Position numbers and translations under genes: made by a program
Shown here: positions 1 to 9,539 of the stretch, one piece after another
How the letters are laid out: the number at the start of each line of letters is the position of its first letter
How positions within the stretch are numbered: the stretch's first letter is position 1
Assembly: GCA_944472135.2 (NCBI GenBank)
Contig: OX235270.1
Coordinates: 131,855,632-131,919,631 of the forward strand
Origin: Trichobilharzia regenti
Lineage: Eukaryota; Platyhelminthes; Trematoda; Strigeidida; Schistosomatidae
Length of the DNA: 64,000 nucleotides
Reading direction: 5' to 3'
The notes under the pieces: model-generated
What the model was told of the DNA's origin: nothing
Seen by the model: only the letters and a program-made list of their open reading frames with translations
Databases searched by the model: none

Positions 1-149
1 CTTCGCATTTCTTTGGCTGCCTGGGAAGCCTTCCCAGTCTCGTACATTGTATAGACATTCCACGTACCCATTCTTATTCTTGCTTTCATCGAGAGAAGAC
101 TTATCGGCTGACTGGCTTCCCGAAGACTTTCACCAGCCCGCTGTGTCAT
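1..149 (-). CDS. RTE-type retrotransposon endonuclease, N-terminal part (runs off the window)
   Basis: The start codon at 149 opens a frame that leaves the window at base 1, so only about 49 codons are visible. It contains R-M-G-T-W-N-V followed by T-M-Y-E-T-G-K, which matches the first strand of the apurinic-type endonuclease domain in RTE-clade elements (usual form GTWNVRTM). In the family this domain nicks the target DNA to prime reverse transcription. No stop or frameshift is visible in this short piece. The 5' leader at 150-355 resembles the leader of the other RTE copy near 7.43-7.6 kb, sharing the block CCCGACCCTCCCTCTTTAT. Intactness beyond the window edge cannot be judged. Confidence 0.7.
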   Translation of the reverse strand, partial: MTQRAGESLREASQPISLLSMKARIRMGTWNVYTMYETGKASQAAKEMR

Positions 150-355
150 TTCACCTCTTCGATTCCATCAAAGAATAAGACTGTTATTGAAATTTTCGTG
201 TTTCTAATATATTTTCTGTGCGTTTAAGTTTCTGTAGCAGTTTAAGATGCTTAGTTGTCTAGGGTTGCTATCCCCACACCCGACCCTCCCTCTTTATTCG
301 AGCTTGCGACCGGCTTCAAAACTAGCAAGCTAGTTAACTAAGCGAGGTTGCAATA
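150..355 (-). mobile_element. 5' leader of the RTE element
   Basis: Non-coding sequence upstream of the endonuclease start. It aligns by eye with 7,430-7,600 (shared CCCGACCCTCCCTCTTTAT, then an 'ACCGGC...AAAACTAGC' block). The leader is cut at about 356 by the (TAA)n tail of another retrotransposon. Confidence 0.6.
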
Positions 356-680
356 ACTTAATAATAATAATAATAATAATCACTTTATTCCACAACAATA
401 ACAATTTACAGCATGGAATTTTCAGCGTTTCTTTTACATATTGCAATGGTTTAGCTCTGTTTATAATTATATAAATATATAAAATGTTAAAATATTGATA
501 GTTAATAGGAAAAAATAATAAAAATAAATATAAATAAAAAACCCAACAAAATCATACCATTTCTAGGTCATAGTGAATAATAAATAAATAATATAACAAA
601 TAACACTTGCATTAATATGCATCATTACATTTTATAGTTTAGTTACTGATTCAAAAGTTGGAACATGTGGAAAAACTTAG
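356..680 (-). mobile_element. 3' end of a CR1/jockey-like retrotransposon with (TAA)n tail
   Basis: A (TAA)n run at 358-380 is the tail of a minus-strand element. It is followed by a 3' untranslated part containing ACTTTATTCCA and GGAATTTTCAGC, which recur at 36,845-36,905 in the CR1-like element of the tandem array. The far end encodes a short C-terminal peptide ending F-H-M-F-Q-L-L-N-Q, similar to N-L-F-H-L-V-N-E-Q at the end of that element's RT. The copy is strongly 5'-truncated and is joined at about 680 to an RTE fragment. Confidence 0.6.
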
Positions 681-1268
681 CCCTTGCACTGACGTCCCAC
701 TCGCCACCTGCTTCCCTTTCGGCCTGGTTCCACTCGAGGGCTTGACGCGCGATGTCACCCAGCGGCGGTCTCCTCAGCGAGTGTCCGATCCATCTCCACT
801 CCATCTCCTGCATATTTGTTGGTTGGCGATTGGTTCTTGCTTTGTTTGTTCCCATAATTCCTTGTTGGTGATTCTTTCCGGCCATCTGATCTTCAGTATT
901 GAGCCAGCGAAGACAGTTGTTGGTTGATGAAGGTCTGCAACAGGTTGTTGGAAATATTCTTTGTGACCCACCTGCCAAGTTTCTCATCCGTATAGAAGAA
1001 CTGACTGACTTGACGTTTGTATTGAAAATCCGACTGAATTTTGTTGTTGATGCAGAGTGACGAAGATTTCCAGATTGGTTTCAGGTTGATGATGAATGTG
1101 TTTCTCGCCTTCCCGATTCTCGATTTGACATCCTCGTCCGTCCCAACTGCCTGTAGTTGAGACAATTCTCCTTCCCTAGATAAGTGAATGAAGTGACCTC
1201 TTTCAAATCCCTCCGTTGATGGTTACTGGCGATGGATTTTACTGCTGTTGTTGTTGTTGTTTGGTTGG
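680..1268 (-). pseudogene. RTE reverse transcriptase C-terminal fragment (copy 1)
   Basis: Frames on the minus strand carry the C-terminal part of an RTE polyprotein: V-G-T-D-E-D-V-K-S-R-I-G-K-A-R, W-R-W-I-G-H-S-L-R-R-P and G-D-I-A-R-Q-A-L-E-W. This region lies beyond the catalytic RT motifs. The frame changes several times, so the piece is not translatable as one protein. The sequence is nearly identical to 5,285-5,880 and shares its frameshifts. At the 3' side it is cut by the CR1-like tail at about 680. At the 5' side homology stops at about 1,268 in a GTT-rich stretch. Confidence 0.8.
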
Positions 1269-1274
1269 GAAAAC

Positions 1275-1615
1275 TCTTACTTATCTGAAATATCCGGATG
1301 ATGCAGCTCTCGGAAATGAGGACTCTGAAAATATGAAGAGTTTTCTAAAGACACTGAGGCGAAATCTCATTTGATTTGACATGTGATTCGTCTCTATGAA
1401 ATGTAGGATGATGCTGTGTTAATATCACCACTCAGTGCCGACTAATAATAGTCTGCAATGTGTGTCAGCTGAAAGATGGGGAGTGAAGTGATTGAGTGTG
1501 TTGACCACACCACGTGTTTTGGAAGTTGCATTAACCGTAATGGATTGATTTCTAACGAAATCGCAGCACACTTACAAAAGGCTCATATGTCATTTGCCAT
1601 CTTCACTTATTTATA
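1275..1615 (+). pseudogene. Degenerate RT fragment of the RTE-like family also found at 39.4-41.7 kb
   Basis: Plus-strand frames read Y-P-D-D-A-A-L-G-N-E-D-S-E-N-M-K-S-F-L and then, after a frameshift near 1,485, E-V-I-E-C-V-D-H followed by F-G-S-C-I-N-R-N-G-L-I. These line up with [21 protein letters not shown] and [16 protein letters not shown] in the better preserved element at 39.4-41.7 kb. The catalytic YADD box has become YPDD and several stops are present. It is an old dead copy in the opposite orientation. Confidence 0.75.
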
Positions 1616-1619
1616 ATGT

Positions 1620-2150
1620 AGATGTAATATCTGACTACTGATAGAATGAGATGTGTCCTTTGTAGTGCTTCTTTCTTTCATTCTCTATGAACAGGCAAGT
1701 TTTCCTTAATCATAGGTATTCACATAATATCTGCCATTTTAAGTGTCATAACATGGTGAGGTAGCGACGTGGAAGACAAAACAAGCGATGAAGTATGAAA
1801 GCTATTTTGACACACCTATGTTCTCTGAGCTGGGTTGTTTACATGCGCAACTGCACAGCTATTTCAAAATCATCCACATTCGTTTCAAATATTCCCCATT
1901 ATATCTACAGAAGCTATACCGACTCTGATGCCAGACAGATATGTTACAATTAATAGTCCATCGTCTTACTGTTTACATCCAAAAATAACAAAGCTACATC
2001 AACTCGAACACCTGTAGAATAAAATCAAATGGTTTGCCCATAAAAAACAGAACCTACCTTTAAAATAAAAAGGCAATCCAAATAAACATTAGGTTTTTAC
2101 GAGTTGGTCACGGACTAACATCAGGTTATTTAATATAAAATTCAATAACT
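1620..2150. other. No recognisable feature
   Basis: AT-rich sequence without a long frame or recognisable element motif on either strand. A 60-codon plus frame at 1,835-2,017 has no protein-like character that I recognise. Confidence 0.5.
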
Positions 2151-3180
2151 TCAAAAAACTGATTCACTCAGATAAATCAGTAAGGTAAAACGAGCGAATA
2201 GGCGACATACAAGAGATTCTAAGTCAGTTATATAAGCACTTGACTCTAGAAGTTGGTTCACAAACACTCCGTGCCTAGAGTCTGAATTAGAGTCGATCTT
2301 CTTAGGCACCTCAAATTCTCTACCATCTCCTTCATTTATTATCACTCCATATTCGGTGTTAGCAACATCTCACTGCTGCTTAGGAATAAGCTCAAGTCTC
2401 TAAACAAGGGATCAAAGGCATTCTGCATGATGTTACAAACAAATTTCACCCATTCTGGAATGAAAACTGGGCTTGCAATGGTCCTCTCAGAATTCATCCG
2501 CTTAAGTGTCAGCTAGCGTGTTTGCATTCTACGCGACAATCTCCTCATTAGTTCTGCATCATTTCCACTTACATTCAGGAGGTTCCAAAGTTTCTCCGTT
2601 AAGGTCTATAAAATTATGTTCGTTTGGCTGAATGGTTCCTATAGAAACTTTAAGGACTTATTTTAGCCTTCTTCCGGTCTTAACACAATACAATGAATCC
2701 TCACCTGATTTGCTTCTCATTTGCACTGGTAACTCGAGTAATTTAATCCACCCAGTCTTCAAAACCGCTTGTAAAGTTCCAGTGGTTTATAGGCCTGACA
2801 TCAGATTTGGTAATCTGCTTCTTATGGTTACCCACAACTTCGGATATTCATTTTGGAAGCTCATCATTGAGAACAATCCTGACAACATGCGAGTTAGAAG
2901 GCTGTTAGGGCAGACTCTTGTTCTATGGCAAGTGATAGAGGCTTATCACATTCTTTCGAAGTCAATTTCTTCTTTTACTTGGAAAGTACTCATTTTTGGT
3001 AATTCTAGCTGTGTCATACAGTTTGTTGGGTAACCATAGATTCTGATTGCATCAACTTCACTACGCTTTTCTGGATGTGAGGATAGCTCTCACGTAGTAC
3101 CATTAACGTATCCCTAAGTTTGATGACATGACTCTGCTCAAATACTTATAGGATTCAAGAGTCTAGTGTCAAGTAGGTGC
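2150..3180 (-). other. Coding-like minus-strand segments, family not recognised
   Basis: Several minus-strand stretches read as protein-like sequence broken by stops. Around 3,015-3,155 there is V-I-K-L-R-D-T-L-M-V-L-R-E-S-Y-P. Around 2,640-2,800 there is L-E-L-P-V-Q-M-R-S-K-S-G-E-D. Around 2,345-2,460 there is P-E-W-V-K-F-V-C-N-I-M-Q-N-A-F-D-P-L-F. A last segment lies at 2,151-2,345. They could be exons of a host gene, a decayed pseudogene or part of an old element. I cannot assign a family. A 133-codon plus-strand frame at 2,632-3,033 overlaps them and looks like a chance frame. Confidence 0.25.
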
Positions 3181-3344
3181 TTCTGTACGATTCAGAGATT
3201 TGATGGGTCACCAGGAACAGCTCTAACTGGGTGCAGACTCTCATCAGTACCTACCTTCACTCGATACTGTAGATCGGATGGCTGACTGGAAACTATAAAC
3301 AACAAAGGAGTGTGAGAACGAACCAACTAAGAAACTACTACTCA

Positions 3345-3610
3345 ACAAATATGCAGAAGGAAGTGGCGATGGATTGAACACATACTGAGGGAGACCGTTG
3401 AGTGAAGATGTGTGCAGGGAAGTCTTTCGAGTGGAGACCAAACGGGAAACGACGAGATGACCATCCTACGGTGACTTGGAGGAGGTCGTGTGAGGAGGCC
3501 TTGGAGCTTATGGGCGGTCGTACAAGTAGCTGAGAATGGTGGCAGATAACAGAATACAACAGAGATTTGCTACTGAAGCCCTATGTTCCATCAGGAACGT
3601 AATGAAATGT
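3345..3610 (+). pseudogene. Degenerate RTE C-terminal remnant
   Basis: Plus-strand frames contain R-K-W-R-W-I-E-H-I-L-R-E-P, then K-R-E-T-T-R, and finally A-T-E-A-L-C-S-I-R-N. These match W-R-W-I-G-H-S-L-R-R-P and V-E-A-L-C-S-T-R-N at the C terminus of the RTE copies at 680 and 5,142. Frameshifts separate the blocks. It is an older, more diverged copy in the opposite orientation. Confidence 0.7.
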
Positions 3611-4370
3611 AGTGGGCACACATAATCAGCCACCCCTAAACAGAGCTGTCTACACAAATACAACGAATCATAACATCGCAGTTATAACTGCAAAAACAGA
3701 CTAGATATCTGATTGGTAGATTGTTATGATATCTGTCTGTTACAATGAACACTATCGGGGAAACGACCACCACGTCATTGTTTTACCTTCGGAGCATTCA
3801 AATGATCTGATTCATCTAACAAACATGCTCTTCTTATATATCGCTCCATCTCTGTCGTTGTCGTCTTCAAGCGAACTCTCTTATCTTGGCCATCTTGATC
3901 ATATTGCACCTGTATAAGCAAGCGAAGTTTCTGGACACAGAATTCTGCATATTTCAGTATCACAAACTAGGTGTAGATATGTGGGCCACAGATTCGTCTT
4001 TCCTGGAATTTGGTGAGCAGTGTTTTTCTTCATTGCTGCACTAGAGGAGAGTAGACCATGCAACAGCTTAGTGTTCCTGTCGACTTTTCCTTCTTAGCGT
4101 TCACATACAATGTTTTCTTACTTATTCTGTACGGGCCTTAGTGCTTCTACCTTTTTAAGAAACGCAGCACTTTGCACTACCTTTGCTCTACTGGTGATGG
4201 CCTGTTGAGAGTTAATGGTCTCCCGTTCATTCATACAATTACATTATGAATAAAAACGTCGGCACATTGGCGAAGACTGTTAGGATCTTGCTCCAGGATT
4301 TGAAGGCCCTGAATCAATGCAACGACCGAGCTGATTTCTGAAATTCACAAGGCTCACGATTTTCTTTTTC
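3611..4370. other. No firm feature
   Basis: Short frames only. A 62-codon minus frame at 3,775-3,963 has a charged, protein-like composition. It lies downstream of a BEL/Pao protease remnant on the same strand and could belong to the same decayed polyprotein, but I see no diagnostic motif. Confidence 0.35.
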
Positions 4371-4374
4371 ATCT

Positions 4375-4617
4375 TCATATAAAGTAATTTACTGTGTTAG
4401 CTTCCCTAAGGACTATACTGTAAGGACAGAGCAATGTCCATCCTACAGAAGTTTTTATGGTTAAATGTTCACTAGCTCCACTGAAAATTTTGTCAGTTAT
4501 TAAATGCCCTTCTGGTGAATAATAACCAATCAGCAACTCGGTCTCATCATTTTCAGCATTTGGTATAACTACATCATGCAAGTGACTCCAGGATGTTAGC
4601 CATTCCGTTGTTCGCAC
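4375..4617 (-). pseudogene. BEL/Pao polyprotein remnant (end of the protease region)
   Basis: The 80-codon minus frame has the order typical of BEL/Pao polyproteins just before the reverse transcriptase: W-S-H-L-H-D-V-V-I-P, then E-L-L-I-G-Y, then T-S-V-G-W-T-L-L-C-P. In the family these correspond to the 'WPHL...P', 'LLIG' and 'R/K-LGWTL-GP' landmarks of the aspartic protease region. No reverse transcriptase YxDD box was found downstream, so this is an isolated fragment. The assignment rests on motif order, not on an alignment. Confidence 0.6.
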
Positions 4618-4619
4618 AT

Positions 4620-5083
4620 TTCTTTACACCTGGAGAAATTTGAAGCGAAATCCAGACATCCGTTATGGTTTTTCTCTTTGATTTGTTTACATTGGTGTAA
4701 AAATGCCCAACCAAACGTAATGTACAAGGTAGGATGGTAGAATATGATTCTTTCAGAGAATTGTCAGTGAGTTATTTTGGCATATTATATTCTGAAATTT
4801 TTTATAACATCTCTGTACTTATTGTTATTATGTAAACATTTTTTATATGTATATTTTGCAATTGTAATTTGTGTCTGATTATATACCCTACTATTTTTAT
4901 GTGCTTTTATCTGCTTTAACATTGCATGTCAACTTGCATCTCTGCTTTGCTAAGTAATTTTCTGTGCGTTAATCTTTATAACTTTGTGAGGTTTGGAACT
5001 CGTCAACGATACTTCTCTGTAACTTTGGAAAAACTAACGGCCCTCGATGTGATTCTAAGTATCCTCTGTCTGTGCTGCAGTCA
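4620..5083. other. No recognisable feature
   Basis: AT-rich sequence between the BEL/Pao remnant and the 3' end of the RTE copy. No frame or repeat motif is recognised. Confidence 0.5.
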
Positions 5084-5141
5084 ATTACATTATGACTGAG
5101 TTATGTACATTGAATTTTGTATTGAACTTCATTTACCATTA

Positions 5142-7420
5142 TTATTGTTCCTTTGGGTTCCTAGTGGAACATAGGGCTTCAACTGCACGTCTCCACGTGC
5201 TTCCGTCTTCTGCTATACTTTTCACCTGCATCCATGTTAGTCCATACTCTTTCAACTCCTCTTCACACGATCTCCTCCATGTCACCCTTGCACTGACGTC
5301 CCACTCGCCACCTGCTTCCCTTTCGGCCTGGTTCCACTCGAACAATGGCCTGGCACGCGATGTCACCCGGCGGCGGTCTCCTCAGCGAGTGTCCAATCCA
5401 TCTCCACTCCATCTCCTGCATATTTGTTGGTTGGCGATTGGTTCTTGCTTTGTTTGTTCCCATAATTCCTTGTTGGTGATTCTTTCCGGCCATCTGATCT
5501 TCAGTATTGAGCCAGCGAAGACAGTTGTTGGTTGATGAAGGTCTGCAACAGGTTGTTGGAAATATTCTTTGTGACCCACCTGCCAAGTTTCTCATCCGTA
5601 TAGAAGAACTGACTGACTTGACGTTTGTATTGAGAATCCGACTGAATTTTGTTGTTGATGCAGAGTGACGAAGATTTCCAGATTGGTTTCAGGTTGATGA
5701 TGAATGTGTTTCTCGCCTTCCCGATTCTCGATTTGACATCCTCGTCCGTCCCAACTGCCTGTAGTTGAGACAATTCTCCTTCCCTAGATAAGTGAATGAA
5801 GTGACCTCTTTCAAATCCCTCCCGTTGATGGTGACTGGCGATGGATGCTGTTGCTGTTGTTGGTTAGTTATTTTCATAACCTCCGTCTTGTCTATGTTCA
5901 CCTGGAGTCCTGTCTTTGCTTCTTCTTCAACCAGTTTGTCGGTTTTCGCTTGTAAGTCTTCGATTTTGTGTGACATCAAGCATAAATTATCCACGCGCGA
6001 AATCCAGGTCTTCTAGGTTCTTCGCGTCGGTTCAGGATATCCCTGTCTTCTCGTTTCCATCTGTCTGATGCATAATCCAGTCGACAACAATTAGGAATAT
6101 CATTGGTGATAATAAGCACCTCTGTCTGACTCCTGTGTTTATTCCAAACGCCTCGCTGAGTTTTCCGTTGTGGATCACTTGACATGTGCCGTTGTCGTAC
6201 AGCTGTTGAATGAGGTTGATAAATATTTGGGGTACGCCATAGTACTCAAGTAATTTCCAAATTACTTCACGGTCAACGCTGTCTGTCGAAGGCCTTCTCA
6301 AAGTCTATAAATTTGAGGTAGAGGTTTGATTTCCATTCCATGCTTTGTTCTTTGATGATGATACGTAGGGTTGCAATTTGGTCAGAACATGATTTGCCTG
6401 ACTTTCCTGAATCCAGCTTGTTCTGGTCAGAGTTCTGTATCCAGTGCGTCCTTTATTCTCTCCAGGATGATGCGACTCAGGATTCTACTTTGCGTCGACA
6501 GGAGCACGATTTCTCACCAATTCTTGCAGAGTCCTGAGTCACCCTTCTTTGGTAGTTTCACGAGGTAACCTTTCCTCCAGTCAGTGGGCACCTTTCCCTC
6601 CTTCCAGACCTTTTGCAATGATAGAGTCAACATATCTGCTGTCATCTCTGGGTCCGCTTTCAGTGCTTCAGGGTGTATTCCATCTGGCCCAGCTGCTTTT
6701 CCAGCTTTCAGAAGCTTGATTGCATTCAAGGCCTCAGCTCTCACTGGAGAATTGGTGTCAACTCGCAGTTTTGTTCGCGCTGTTATTGGTATTTCTGGAC
6801 GGGTTGCAGGTGATGGTCGGTTCAAGAGTCCTTTGAAGTGATCTGCCCATTGTTTAATCTGTCTTTACTCCTTGATGAATGGGTTCCATTGGCTGTTTTT
6901 TATAGGTTTCACTTGTGTTGATCTCTTCCCGGATAGAGATTTGGTTATCTGATATAATGTCCCCAGGTCCCTTTTGTTGTTTCCATCTGGTAAAACCCAT
7001 GTCGCCTTGTATATCCTTGTGTTTGAACACACTTCCAACAATCATCAAATCATTGAAGGAGCAGAAGCTTGAGAAGAGTTCACCATTGTCATTCATTTCA
7101 CTGAGGGCCTCTCGACCCATGGTGAGTTCTCTTCCTGTATTGTCTCCTCCCAGCTTCGCGTTCATATCACCCATCAGGATTTTGATATCTCCATTTGGGA
7201 CGTTGTCCATTGTTTCTTGTAGTTGTCTGTAGAAAGCCTCCTTCTTCTCTTGTTCTGAGACGTTTGTAGGCGCATAGCATTGGATGATTGTAACCTTCCT
7301 TCCTTTTGAGTTGAACCTGGCTGTCATTATTCTGGAAGAGATCGGTTCCCACTACATGAGAGCTTTGGCTGCTGTGACATCATGACACCAGCCTGTGTCA
7401 TATCACTTCCCCAATTCTAG
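5142..7420 (-). pseudogene. RTE endonuclease-reverse transcriptase, broken
   Basis: RTE-clade elements encode one polyprotein with an apurinic-type endonuclease followed by RT. Here, in transcription order, the late endonuclease (6,854-7,327: I-I-Q-C-Y-A-P-T-N and M-G-D-M-N-A-K-L-G) is followed by the early RT (6,514-6,825: A-G-P-D-G-I-H-P-E-A-L-K and T-D-W-R-K-G-Y-L-V-K-L-P-K-K-G-D). Next come D-S-V-D-R-E-V-I-W-K-L and T-G-V-R-Q-R-C-L-L-S-P (5,976-6,301), T-S-F-T-Y-L-G (5,689-5,994) and the C terminus ending A-L-C-S-T-R-N-P-K-E-Q (5,142-5,366). No intact YxDD box is seen. The leader peptide M-T-Q-A-G joins directly to mid-endonuclease sequence near 7,390-7,420, so the G-T-W-N-V part is deleted. 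The gene is inactive. Confidence 0.85.
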
Positions 7421-7599
7421 CGAAAACTAAGGTTATTGTTTATATTTTTAGTATTTTTAACATATTTATGAGTTGAAGTTTCCGTAGCAATTTGGTTAAG
7501 ATTTTGGGGATGGAGTTGCTAGCACCACGTCCCGACCCTCCCTCTTTATCCAGGCTTGGGACCGGCTAGAAAACTAGCGAGCTAGCAATCTAGGGGATG

Positions 7600-7770
7600 C
7601 TCAATACCTGGGAGTACTGGCCAGCTGTTTCGCCCTAGTTTGGGACTCTTCATCAGTATGCACCCACCGGGGTTCGAGGCGAGCTTGTACACCATTAAGC
7701 CACTGGGACCCTGGTGCCGCTTTTAGGATACGAACCTGGGTTAGTGCTGAGTAATCAATATTTCACTTGT
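7600..7770 (-). other. Hammerhead-like motif with pol III box-like words in the RTE 5' leader
   Basis: On the minus strand CTGATGA (7,650-7,656) is followed by an imperfect hairpin (GTCC pairing with GGGC around a short loop) and GAAAC (7,627-7,631), the spacing of a hammerhead catalytic core. Just upstream on the same strand are GGTTCGTATCC and TGGCTTAATGG, which resemble tRNA-type B and A boxes but occur in the wrong order. Stems I and III are not convincingly canonical: TACTG/CAGTA can pair but uses core bases. Schistosome Sm-alpha repeats are known to combine hammerhead and pol III signals, so a degenerate relative is plausible. Activity is not shown. Confidence 0.35.
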
Positions 7771-7789
7771 ACTTCAGAAGTGCAAAATA

Positions 7790-8211
7790 ACATGAAAACT
7801 TCAGTCTCATAAACAGAATGGATTTTTTGAAGAGTCAAATTTACTCTCTTGATTTGTCTACGTAGGATACTGGAGTTATGATAATTTTATTTGAATTTGA
7901 GAATAAAATTTGTCGCTTACGTGTCACTTATCAGTATTACAGAAGATAACTATTAAAGGTGTAATTCAATCCTCGTTTCTGCACTATTTACTGTCAAATT
8001 TTGGATTTTCTGTGTGACAGAATTTAAATCTTATTTAAAAACTATTTACTAAGCACACCTACTAATGTTGGCCGCAACACGTTTCCAAATTTCACCGATG
8101 ATGTATTCTGCTTTGATTATTGTCACTGTATGTATTGTGTGTCTACCGATGGTACCAGTCTCGGGCGAAACTGTGATCATTGTATTACTTGCATTTTGCC
8201 GAAAATATATG
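7790..8211. other. Intergenic, AT-rich
   Basis: No gene is seen. The part from about 8,050 runs straight into the (GTCT)n tail of the next fragment and may be flanking target sequence or part of another repeat. Confidence 0.4.
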
Positions 8212-8480
8212 TGGAGTTGTCTGTCTGTCTGTCTGTTTTCGACATAGAACTTTGCACAAATGTGCGGAAGTTCAAGTCGCCACATTCTGTGTAGCACGCG
8301 AAGCAAGAGAAGAAAGTACAAGAAAAGCATAATAGAAACAGTGAGCAGAGGTGTGAGACAAAGGAGTAATAAAGAAATACAAAACAGTTTCATTGAAGAT
8401 CATAAGTCACAGGGAGTGGATGCATCTGCGCCACTGAGAACGGAGTTACAAGATATTACTCTCCCAGCAATATGCAAAAT
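8212..8480 (-). mobile_element. 3' end of an RTE-like retrotransposon with (CAGA)n tail
   Basis: On the minus strand the fragment ends in (CAGA)n, seen as GTCTGTCTGTCTG at 8,221-8,233. Its body matches the 3' untranslated region of the element at 39,400-39,571: CATAGAACTT, GTTC[AG]AGT[CT]GCCAC and GCATCTGCGCCA occur in the same order. A second, almost identical piece lies at 13,108-13,252. Only the 3' terminus is present. Confidence 0.7.
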
Positions 8481-8499
8481 TTTAAAAATGTGTTCAAAG

Positions 8500-8850
8500 A
8501 AATAAACTGTTGACCATTTGCAGAGGAAGTGCTGTATTAGACTATCACACAACATTTTTTTCTCAAATTCCATATCAAAATTTGCAGCTTTTCACCAGAT
8601 TTGACAGTTTTTCTTTCCATCAATTCAAAAGGCTTCACAAAAAAAAGGAAAGGTTTTATGAGGGCAAAATTACTGTGGTGTGAAAGGCTGAAGATTTTAT
8701 TCACGTCTGAGATACACAGGCTAAATATGATGCATAACCGGAAATTTATATCATGTAAGAACTCCATAAATATGTGGAAATTATTCAGATGCTATAGTCA
8801 CAAATCAAAAGGATAATCGTTTCTCTTGTTTTTAAAACAAATGATGATCT
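8500..8850. other. No recognisable feature
   Basis: A/T-rich sequence. Overlapping frames occur on both strands but no family motif is visible. Confidence 0.45.
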
Positions 8851-9535
8851 TAGATACCTCCCATCTAGTTCCAGATGTTGTGTCAAGTATTATCTTCAGG
8901 TGTGCAGATATTTTATGTTATCCTCCGATGCATCATTTCCTTGAAATATAATTTCTGCAAGTTGGAAGGATATTAAGATTGTCCCAGTGCCTAAATCATC
9001 TCCCGGATCAAGTGTCAAGTTTAAACCTATTGCCATTATTTCATCCTTGCTGAAAATAATGAAAGAATTTGCTCTTAATCAATATCGAACCTTCATTGAA
9101 GGCTTTAAATAATTCAAACCAATTTCCTCATAAGTATGGTTGAAGTACTTTGGTTTCGGTGGCTGTCTCTTACTGAATATGGTTTCTAGATCGGACAAAG
9201 ATGCTTAATATTTTCGGTGTGCGTTTTCGAGTTACTGCAAACCTTGACCTCTTTTGTTAAATAGGCTTTCAGGGCGTAGACTATGTTCTAGATCACTAAA
9301 TGGCTGCATTCTGATTTTCAAGATAGAAAGCAGAACATTGGATATAAAGGAAAGTCTTCTACTGCTCCCTTTACTGAAGCGGGTGTCCCTCCAGATATTA
9401 TTCCTCTCCTATTCTTTTTCTTATCATGTGGCATGCCTCTTTCTGATGAAATTCTTTTTTTTTGGGTCATCGGATATACCATAGTAATACAGTATTAATA
9501 GCTTCTTGGCGTTTGACGAAGAGCTTATCGCCCGT
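8850..9535 (+). pseudogene. Degenerate CR1/jockey-like RT fragment
   Basis: Plus-strand reading frames give W-K-D-I-K-I-V-P-V-P-K-S-S-P-G-S, then F-K-P-I-A-I-I-S and L-K-I-M-K, followed by frameshifted traces. These correspond to W-K-Y-I-K-V-L-P-I-P-K-S-S-T-G, F-R-P-I-A-I-T-S and L-K-T-M-E-K in the better RT at 37.3-38.8 kb. The catalytic box is not readable. It is an old 5'- and 3'-truncated copy in the opposite orientation. Confidence 0.65.
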
Positions 9536-9539
9536 AATA

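Larger units (their letters stand above)
5085..7780 (-). mobile_element. Defective RTE-type non-LTR retrotransposon (copy 2)
   Basis: A minus-strand element with its 3' end near 5,085, coding region about 5,142-7,420 and a 5' leader to about 7,780. It carries most of the endonuclease-RT order expected of an RTE element, but with many frameshifts and an internal deletion. The leader shares sequence with 150-355 and continues into a module with a hammerhead-like motif. The outer 5' boundary is approximate. Confidence 0.8.

Noticed and set aside
2632..3033. 133-codon plus-strand frame as a gene
   Set aside because: No known motif, and it lies opposite minus-strand segments that look more protein-like.
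7660..7770. tRNA gene in the RTE leader
   Set aside because: Words like A and B boxes are in the wrong order and no cloverleaf can be drawn.
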